Source: Bidens hawaiensis
Taxonomy: Eukaryota; Streptophyta; Magnoliopsida; Asterales; Asteraceae
DNA length: 64,000 nt
Assembly: GCA_021521415.1 (NCBI GenBank)
Contig: JAIQDT010001661.1
Span: forward strand, 248,001 to 312,000
Direction of reading: 5' to 3'
Shown piece by piece: positions 56,040-64,000 of the stretch. The position numbers and the translations under genes are program-made. The notes below the pieces were generated by a model. That model had not been told where the DNA came from. It saw only the letters and a list, made by a program, of their open reading frames with translations, and ran no database searches. The first letter of the stretch is position 1; every line of letters starts with the position of its first letter.

Positions 56040-57759
56040 TCAAGAACTGCATGTGTTGATGCCATTCTTACAGTCTCTGGTGAGATCATTGAAAGTCTCT
56101 ATTTGCTTTTTGCCCCTCAAGAAAACCTCAGTGTCAACCGAAGCCCTCATGTATCCATCAAACTCCACCGCAGCACCATTATTCAGGTTTTTCATCTCAC
56201 TATACCACTCACTACTCTCATCCCAAAGACTATTGTATTCATCAAGAAAATGAGTGGAATACTTATCTTTCAAAGGATCAAAGAACGAAATATCAGTTTC
56301 ATCGGTTGCAATATACAAATTCCTTCCGTCGTCAACCTTATCTTGTAACGAAGAAAGAAGCGCTTCAGGTGAAGTATCCGCTGCAAGATTCGGCCACTGT
56401 TCTAGATTCCTCACTTTCTCGCCTCTCACAACATGAACCGAGTCAAAATCCCAGTTCATCTTTGCGGCTATTGCTGATACTATGTCCATTAATCTTCTAG
56501 ACTTCCATATCAGATGCCACGGTCTTTGTATAACCGATTCAGCTTCACCTTCACACACTCTGTACCAGTAATTATCCGGCTCAACACTCCCAAACTTTCG
56601 CATTATCAACGTATCCTTCACGCCAGTCATCTTCATCGGGGGTGACCCTGAAATCATCCACTAGCGACATACTCAACCCGTCTTTCTGATGCCATTTGTT
56701 CCAGTCCGACCAGAACTGACCCTGATCCAAAACAGACGCAGACTCCTTCAAATGCTCAAAATCAAAGTAGAATCTGAAATCTTTTCCTTCTTCGTCTAAA
56801 CCCGACTTGGTATAAACAGACGACAAGCAAATACTCAAGTCCATTACAAGCGTTCGGTTCAAGTACTGAGCTTCACCTAATGCACACATGAAACTCCAAA
56901 GATAATGATCCATACTCTTGCATCTGTCACCGCCACCTTGGTACAACAGATACCTACCCTGATCAAACGACTTCTTCGACTCAACAACCGGAAGCGTATC
57001 ATTCACAACCTCACCAACCACTTGAACCGCAACGTTCTTATCATCTTCAGCCATCGGCGTCTTCTCAAACCCCGCCTTCTGATGCGGCCTTCTCTTCCTC
57101 GCCTTCCCACCCGAATGATAATCCCCAATACTCACAACGCTAAGCATACAATTCGTCGACCGAGCGATCACAAAGCTCCGATAATCCTTATAAAGCGACG
57201 CCCGCTTCCCTTCTTTCGGCCTAAACCGCCACGCCATATGACACGAACTATCATTATACCCACGAACCGGCTTCCCAAACCGATAAAAATGTATATCCTT
57301 AAACCGATCAATCGCAGCCGACATCATGAGATGGAAAACCTCCGGATCCGTACAATCCACCGCCTTATCGACCTCACCGCTACAATCCCGCTCCTCCTTC
57401 TCCTCAACCTCTCCCTCCGTATTCACGGACAGTGCCGCACCACCAACATCGGTAGCATTTATAACGCTGCCGAACACCGTCTCGTTGGCCACCATAAAAT
57501 CCTCACCGGTTTTCGCAAGGGTGCTATCAGATACGAATGTCGCGTTGGAAGTGGAAGTTAAAAAGTTTGTCATCTTAGTTGAAGGATGAAACAAGGGGTC
57601 TTCGGGTTCGTAAGTGGCGGCAATGATTGTGAAGTCTAAAACGGCGATGACAAAAAACGTGAAAAATAGGTTTCCGATAATGGCTAATGCGTTTTGTCCT
57701 AGGTTCTCCGGTCGGAAACTACTACCGGACCGTGTCGGTAAACCTCGGCCTTGCATCAT
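56040..57759 (-). pseudogene. Conserved plant type II membrane protein (Arabidopsis 'calcium ion-binding protein' family) with a 1-base frameshift
   Basis: The gene starts at ATG 57759. Residues about 26-50 are a single hydrophobic anchor after a short basic N-terminus, so the bulk would face the secretory lumen. A variable acidic stretch follows, then conserved blocks (FRPKEGKRASLYKDYRSF, GGGDRCKSMDHYLWSF, RTLVMDLSICL, FYFDFEHLKESASVLDQ). At a G5 run on the plus strand (56638-56642) the frame shifts after about 374 codons. The family text continues without other damage in the next frame for about 198 codons (RPWHLIWKSRRLMDIVSAI, YIATDETDISFFDPLKDKYS, YMRASVDTEVFLRGKKQIE) to the stop at 56040. 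One extra base in an otherwise conserved reading frame means either a very recent null allele or a sequence error. From memory the nearest relatives are At4g12700/At2g04280; the biochemical role is unknown. Confidence 0.8.
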
Positions 57760-58200
57760 TATCTTAATTTAACAAACACAATTTACAGATCTGGATATAT
57801 ATGTAACCCTAACCTGTAAGAATAATAATTTATAACTTACATTATGGAATTAAGAGTGGAATATGATTAGATATTGATATAGACGATGTGGGTTTTTCAG
57901 ATCTGCATTTGTTAGTGCAGATGATTGGGGTTGAATTTGAGCTCAGCTGCTGGCTATTGTTTAGTGAGACTAGCAGTATAGTATAGGTGGGCACATGGCG
58001 TAAGTTAGCAGTCATGAGGTTATTGTGTTGATCTAGTCGTGTGATTAGATCCACCGACAATCAGGAATTTAGAGGTGGGTCCCACACGGTAATCGTCGTT
58101 TCCATTGGCCCTAATTTCAGGTCAAATTTCGTATACTTTTTTATTTTTACTTTTTGTTAATATACTTAAACATTTAATTTTAGTATTTATTTTTATTCCT
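57760..58200 (-). promoter_or_regulatory. Likely promoter and 5' UTR of the membrane-protein gene
   Basis: AT-rich sequence just upstream of ATG 57759 on the minus strand. A pyrimidine-AG (ATTCTTACAG near 57813) could be an acceptor of a 5'-UTR intron, unproven. Confidence 0.35.
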
Positions 58201-59265
58201 TAATTCATGTCCTTGGACTCTTGGAGAGCGGGTTTGGATCGTCTATCTACACAGGTCGCGTTGGAGACTTGTAAATATTTGTTGTCTCGCTTGTGTATGG
58301 TCTTTGCGGGGATCATAATGAAACGACGGAGCACGTATTTGTATCGTGTGGCTTTGCCCAAGTGGTATGGCAGGCTAGCTCTATATGGTCATGGTTCCTC
58401 ACGATATATGATTTTCAAGTCCAGATACAAGTTCCTTTGGGTATGGAATAGATCAAAATTAAGTTATGTGACATGGGAGGATTGAAAGAAATTTACTTTT
58501 GATTTTCAACAAGGTTAATGTAATTGGGAGGGAAAACTGATGGTGGTCAAATAATTGTAATGCATTTATTTCAGCTAGCTTCATGCTAGTGTTTTGAATG
58601 GGAAATTTGTCTTTTAAATAAATGTCGAATGTGTTTTATGTCTTGATATTTAGAAAAGAGCTATAGCTCGTAAGCGAAGAATAAAGACGATGGCTCGATT
58701 CGTTAACAACGTCCTTAGCAGTTTGAAACTTTGTCCTAGTTGTTTTCGATTAAAGTTCATGTTTTGTGTATTGATATACGTTGTAGCCTATATTGATTTG
58801 TTTATTCTTCTTAGCTTTAATCTGACTTAGATTCGCTACTATGATACAATGCATCTGCAAATTGTGATTGATAGATTTACTAATAAGACCTCAAAGCATC
58901 TTCATTAGTTTGTTTTATGGTGTTTTTTAGGAGATACGAGAGTATGATCTATGATGTGGAGGAGGTATTCTTGTTCAAGAACATCCAGAACCGGGTTGGT
59001 TCTTGGATTCGTGTTGACTGTAAGAAGGGCAAATCTTCAGCAAGACGGGCATGGGTGAAGTGGGTCGGTTTTTAGCCTCTTACTGTGGGAAGGTTACTTT
59101 GGGTGTCACTTTGGTCTATAGATATTTAGACTTTTTTTAAGGATTTATTCTAGCATTTGGGTAATATGGTTGATCCTCTGATTACCAAATTGGGGCACTT
59201 TAGTCATTAAAGGGGTCTTGTTTTTTCACTGCTGGAACTTGCCAGTCAAACAAAAAAAAATAATA
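58200..59265 (+). mobile_element. 5'-truncated LINE remnant with zf-RVT domain and poly-A
   Basis: One frame after a shift reads CGDHNETTEHVFVSCGFAQVV, a zf-RVT zinc-binding motif found at the end of plant L1-type reverse transcriptases, preceded by RLDRLSTQVALE. Further on (about 58960-59077) a second piece reads LFKNIQNRVGSWI then a stop, the usual LINE C-terminal tail. The element closes with CAAACAAAAAAAAA at 59247-59261. Frameshifts and inserted AT-rich sequence make it dead. Confidence 0.75.
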
Positions 59266-60467
59266 CAGAACCATATGTATAGTACTACAAAAAATGATTA
59301 TTATTCAACTATTTCTCTACTTTTCTTGTGTTTAAAATTATTTAGTTATTAGATTGTTTGTTTATTTCATGTAAAATTTTCATTTGTTAATTGTTTAGTA
59401 TCATTCATTGTTTTTACCCGACCCATATTGTGTCCCATCCCCCTAACGGGGAAATCCTAAATCCGTTAGCAAATGGGCGTATAAAATACTTTATCGAAAA
59501 CTTAAGACTACTGCGTTATTGGAAAGGTTAACATTACCAGTAAATTCTAGTTGTTTTTTAAAAAAGTTGTATTTTTGTTTAAAAAAGGAAGCATTCTGGG
59601 TCAAATGAACACAAACAATTTTCACATGCTTGAAAGGGTTGATGCTTTTTAATTTACATGCTTCAGTTCATGGCATGCACCAAGACTGGATTTACAACTC
59701 TGGATACGATATATGTCATATTTCTTTTATTCCTCTGATTTTTTTTTTTTTACTAAGTTGATGTTCTTATTTATTTCAGGATTATTATCGATTCAAGATT
59801 GTGTTACTTTAGGGTGTGCAAATATTTGTGATGTTGGTGAAGCATATTAAACTTTTAGCACCATAGAGTCAAGTTTTGAGTTGACTAATTAGTGTTTCTT
59901 TTGTTGATATGCTTGAGTTGACTAATTAGTGTTTCTTTTGTTGATATGCTTGGATAGTGGTAATTTTATGTTTTCATGCCCTTATGAAAATTAGATGCTC
60001 TGATCCTACAACTAAATCTACATCTTTCGTATATTTCTGAAATGATTCGTTTCAACCCAATCTCATTATGGTTAGAACCCGTTTCAATCCAATCGAGATC
60101 GGGTCAGAACCTGTTTTTCAAACCAAACCAAATGTTTTTTTTACCGACCCAGTATGACCTGTTAGTTGACCCAACCGTTTGATAACAGGCTTAATCTATA
60201 CTAAAATTTATCAGAAGATGGTCAACGACCTATTGACCATCAATAATAATATTAGTTACTTATGGATGCCTGGATTGTTAAGACTTAAGACTTTGTTTTT
60301 TTATCAAAAACAAATTTTAAAAAGAAGCATCAAAAGTCAAAACAGATTGAAACACCACTAATCTTGTTATGTAAAAACTCCCTTGGTCAAAATGAGTGGG
60401 GATGTTTGCATATACCATATTCCCATTACAATATCTCACTTTACAATCCCTATAAGGTTAGTTAAAA
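59266..60467. other. Intergenic, one exact 37-bp tandem duplication
   Basis: Bases 59876-59912 and 59913-59949 are identical 37-bp copies beginning TTGAGTTGACTAATTAGTG. No gene is recognised elsewhere in the stretch; it includes the 3' flank of the armadillo gene. Confidence 0.6.
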
Positions 60468-61903
60468 TCACCTCATTTTCATGCTTCTTTGAACCATGTC
60501 CTGCAACAATATCTGTGCGGTCTCCACCGTTGACCCCTCAACCTGTGCTGCAACTTCATGAACCATCTTCTCCACAACCGACGAGCTCATTCTCTTTTCA
60601 GCAGTAGACTCTCTAAGCAACTCCAGTAACAACCTAGCCTTGTCCCGGGCCTCGGGGGTCCCATCCACAGTTAACCTCAACAAGCCCGGGATCGCACCCT
60701 CGTTAAGAATAAGCTCCCTGTACTTACTTCTCGAGCTCTTACACATTTCAAGCAGAACACTAACCGCATGTTCCGTGCTAACCAAAGATCCATCTTCAAT
60801 AGTTTCAACCAACGTTAATATCCCGTCTTCTGCTTTTGTGATGGCGAGTCTTCCTTCATCAGATTTGGATAATATTCTAATCAAACCCGTGACTTTGTCC
60901 GCGAACTTGGAGTATTTTTTACATTCTTTAAGGAGGTTTATTAGCGGTGACGCGGCGGCAGAATCAAGAATTATGGCTAGTTCTTCTTCGGTGGCGGTTA
61001 GGTTATGCAGTGCAGTTACCGCATCCACCCTTCCTTGAATCGTCCCACAGCTGAGGATCTGAATCAAAAGCGGGACGGCCCCGGAACTGGCTATTGCTTG
61101 TTTGTTATTTGGTGATGCAGATAATGTTAATATTGCAGCAGTGGCTAATTCTCTCAGATTACCAGTGGTTTGAAATTTAAGTAGCTTCACTAATGGAGGT
61201 ATAGCTCCACATGTCACTATTAGTTCTTTATTTCTGTAAATTGAATTAACAAATTGTCAAATTGTGATCAAAATAACATAAACCCTAACTTGAAAAAACA
61301 AAAACCCGTCTCATATTTAATGATTTAAACATAAACCCTAACTTGAAAAAACAAAAACCCAACTCAATTTTGATGATTTAAACATAAACCCTAACTTGAA
61401 ATAACAATAACCCAACTCAAATTTGATTATTAAAACATAAACCCTAACTAGAAAAAACAAAAACCCATCTCAAATTTGATGATTTAAACATAGACCCAAC
61501 TCAAATTTGATGATTTAAACGCAACCCCTAACTCAATTTGGTGTATTCCCAAAACCCTAAGTTCACCGGAATTTGAATCAAGCACTAACCTGTCGTTTCT
61601 GGAAGCAAGATTTAGTAGAGCAAGCAGCGAGACTTCACGAGCGTCATGGTGCTGTGAACAGAGCATCAGAACCAGCGGCTGAATAACGCCGGAGCCGGCG
61701 AATTTAACGCGAACCTTTCCGGCGGAATTGCGATTACGAATCATGCTTCTGATCTCTCTAGCCGCTTGGATTTTAGTCACCATGTCTCCGTTGATCAATC
61801 GATCGGATATTTCATCGATTAACGTTTGTTTCCGGTTGCATTCTTCTTCGCCGGTTGATTTTCCGATCATTTTCCGGTGGGTTAAGTTTTTAACAATTGA
61901 CAC
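60468..61903 (-). CDS. Armadillo-repeat protein, two exons
   Basis: Exon 1 is 61903-61590 and exon 2 is 61233-60468. The intron (61589-61234, 356 bp) has donor CAG/GTTAGT and acceptor TTTACAG, and the join keeps an ARM repeat in frame across it. The 359-aa product has a short basic N-terminus, an amphipathic helix with KIQAAREIRSMIRN, and then about six ARM repeats (motifs such as SGVIQPLVLML, REVSLLALLNLA, GAIPPLVKLL, AAILTLSASPNNKQAI, RVDAVTALHNLT) to the end. No U-box is seen, so it is not a PUB E3 but a stand-alone ARM protein of the kind annotated at At4g12710 (from memory). ARM repeats bind protein partners; the partner is unknown. Confidence 0.9.
61275..61530 (-). repeat. ~57-bp minisatellite in the ARM gene intron
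   Basis: Four or five copies of a unit containing AAACATAAACCCTAACTTGA and AACAAAAACCCAACTCAAAT are arranged head to tail, filling most of the 356-bp intron. Confidence 0.85.
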
Positions 61904-62040
61904 TCGTCGGCGTTATGTTTGGGTTAAGTTTGTTTGAATGATGTATAAATGGGCTTTGTTTTATTGGACACGTGAGTTAAAATAATTGGTTGTTGAAGAC
62001 ACGTTTTGACATTTTAAAGGGCCACTGGATGTATAAAGTG

Positions 62041-62720
62041 AATAAAACGTTAAAACATCTAGTCATTGAGTGTGTTTGTTTTGTTTGTGTTGTCCTTAAA
62101 CTTGTTTAATTGTTTGGTCAAATTTAGGATAAAATGTATGTCTACTAAGAAGTTTCCAAAGAACACTAACCATTATAAAATCTATTGCCATTGGATTTAA
62201 TCATATATCGATTTTGTATGTTGCCGTAATATAGCGGATGGATGATTTAATTGGTAAATTATATGGCATGAATTAGAACTTTTCAGAAGTAAGCCGGAGT
62301 GGCAAGCATGGCTGTTGTTGGTGGTCTTTTACTTCTTGCCTGGGGATGATTGGATGTCATGAATTCCTCATCATTGTGTTTCCCCGATTCTTTCGCTAGA
62401 ACTCCAGTTTTTACAAGTTTGCCATTAAGAGTACCGGTTAGTTGTATTGTGGCTTGAAGTGATGTGCGGTTGCAAGTAGGATCATACTCCTTGATGGCCT
62501 TAATATACCGGTTGAGATACTGAAATTGTGAAAATCTTATATTAAAAGAACACTAAAGGTAGAAGGCTAATAAAGCATTAAAACATCTACTCAACTAGTG
62601 TGTGTGTTTTTATTTGCAATGGTGCTTATCCTTAAACTTGTTAGTTGTTTGGTCAAATTAAGGATAAACCATGTCTGCTAAGAAGTTTCGAATGAACACT
62701 TATCATTATAAAATCTGTCT
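62041..62720 (+). repeat. Local direct duplication (62041-62190 and 62574-62720)
   Basis: Both arms share TTAAAACATCTA, CTTAAACTTGTT, TTGTTTGGTCAAATT, AAGAAGTTTC and ATTATAAAATCT in the same order at about 85% identity by eye. An exon-like segment lies between them. Confidence 0.8.
62283..62519 (-). pseudogene. Orphan terminal exon or captured coding fragment, unknown protein
   Basis: After an acceptor-like ATTTCAG (ending 62520, minus strand) an open stretch of 78 codons runs to TGA at 62283. Its composition looks protein-like, with words such as RYIKAIKEYDPTCN, TIQLTGTLNGKLVKTGVL and PTTAMLATPAYF. No upstream exon is seen before 62720. I do not recognise the family. Confidence 0.4.
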
Positions 62721-63513
62721 CCATGGAAGAATCTGTTTTGGGTCATGGAAGAATCCATTCCAAATTTTGACTAAAGTCAAACTTCCTTTGTACTTTTATA
62801 GTATGATATATACAGTTGGTTCTTATTTGACTAAAATGTCATTCCTGCCCTATCTTAAAATCTGTGGGTATCACATATGTAGGAAACTTTACATGGTCGT
62901 GTTCTTCAAGTGCCAACCTTCTTAAATGATAGTAGTAAATCACATCGGTATGCATTAAAATTGTAAATACAATCTTAACCATTGCATCAGTCTTCTTTTT
63001 GTTATGTGGGTTAATAATTCCAACCTATTTTAGGGTTTATTCCATTTTCTTAATATACTCTACTAAAAATATAAAATTCAATGGTTCATGTGAATACGTT
63101 CCGTTTAATATGGCTTCACCCATGTTTATACATGTGCCCTCTAATTCACAAATTTCAAATTCCCGGTTACAACGGGTGACTAGGATAAGTAGACGAGTAG
63201 CACAACTATATATATTCCTGTTGCAAGAACAAGACTATGTACTAAACATCACATAGCCGTGTTTTCTTTAATCCTTATGTGACGAGATAATTACTTTTGG
63301 TTGAACCGTTATAAATCATTTACATTCACATTTGTTGAAACATCCTGTCATCATAATACACTCTATTTTATGACATAAAAATATCATAGAAAGCTTATAA
63401 TTTTATTTTCTCCACAGCTACATGAGAAACTTATGAAATGGAAAATGTTTGGTAAATGGAAAATGTTTGGTAAAGATTTTTTATTATACAAGCTTATTTA
63501 TATTTTTTTAACG

Positions 63514-63522
<9 letters not shown>
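62721..63522. other. Intergenic, nothing recognised
   Basis: Short frames of up to 85 codons are present, without motifs. GGAAAATGTTTGGTAAAT is tandemly doubled at about 63439-63473. Confidence 0.4.

Positions 63523-63560
<38 letters not shown>
63523..63560. repeat. (TA)n microsatellite
   Basis: About 18 units. An (ATG)n run of about seven units follows at about 63742-63764. Confidence 0.9.
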
Positions 63561-63563
<3 letters not shown>

Positions 63564-64000
63564 ACAAAAACTAGCAAGGACCTAGAAACCAGACAAACAA
63601 GAATAATGGAAAACCATGAAAAAAAATTACATTGGGAAATAGTTTAAGGAGAGGTGTGCATAATGCTATAATATTACTTTAAGAGTCTTTGGCCTAATGG
63701 TATCTGACTATCTGAATAAAAATAGTATGAATACTACGATAATGATGATGATGATGATGATGATAGCACCATATATATAAACAAATCTCCCAAACTCGTC
63801 CACAGCCGACATGGATCGACCGTAGACCGGATGTAATCTCTCTACTCTAGCTATGAAAAGGAATCTACACAAATGAGAAAAGGATTATTGTTGGTGTGAC
63901 GATTTTACAGTACATCAACTATTCAAGATCAAATCAAAACTACAAGATCTCCTAGTTGATGCTACGTCAGTTTGACCATGGACCAATCGTCTAATGAACT
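63561..64000. other. Intergenic to window end
   Basis: No gene or further repeat is recognised. Confidence 0.4.

Noticed and set aside
56905..57561. Plus-strand 218-codon frame
   Set aside because: It lies antisense to a conserved protein gene and has the low-quality composition of a shadow frame.

Overview
The window is plant nuclear DNA. Its LTR retrotransposons use initiator-Met tRNA primer sites, and it also carries a Cassandra-type TRIM, Helitrons, SINEs, LINE remnants and three ordinary host genes. The family of LTR ends, and the module in the third open reading frame of the Ty1/copia element, recall elements I know from Asteraceae; that placement is an inference, not a proof.

Positions 1-40679 are a nest of LTR retrotransposons, resolved here by matching target-site duplications (TSDs). 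The oldest layer is a broken Ty3/gypsy chromovirus (A; 5' LTR remnant 2283-4518, 3' LTR 38352-40679). Into it went a solo LTR of family B (4746-8115, TSD GATAT), a solo LTR of family C (8887-14259, TSD GTTGA) which was itself hit by solo LTR D (9425-12011, TSD TTTCT), and a second family-B element with a 5.1-kb internal region that shows no recognisable genes (14544-36274). The 3' LTR of that element was hit by a nearly pristine 12.4-kb Ty1/copia element E (20627-33014, TSD AAGAA, LTRs differing at 2 of 428 positions by eye). To the left lie the end of another D-like LTR (1-2022) and a Cassandra LTR fragment carrying 5S rRNA sequence.

Element E has open gag and pol frames. They lie in different reading frames but are bridged by an in-phase predicted intron. 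It also has a third 931-codon frame whose ATG sits 2 nt after a good splice acceptor. Its promoter, leader and pol-ORF3 spacer are full of palindromic GCGAAGTT/AACTTCGC hairpins.

The large gypsy-like LTRs share a hidden plan: TATA box, an array of a short family-specific motif, a conserved GTGAGTTTCT splice donor, a C(TTCG)G hairpin whose stems covary between copies, a tandem array, and a splice acceptor. In LTR D the tandem array is a string of about 13 hairpins whose stems change in a compensated way from unit to unit. This is the most striking signal in the window.

Positions 40680-52100 hold older repeats: a minus-strand gypsy LTR with PBS and gag, a LINE fragment, an (AAT)n-linked duplication with a SINE, a MITE, and an inverted cluster of small Helitrons.

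Positions 52200-62000 are a genic island: a XERICO-like RING-H2 gene (+), a conserved membrane-anchored plant protein with an apparent 1-base frameshift (-), and a two-exon armadillo-repeat gene (-), separated by SINE and LINE remnants. The last 2 kb contain a local duplication around an orphan terminal exon, and simple repeats.
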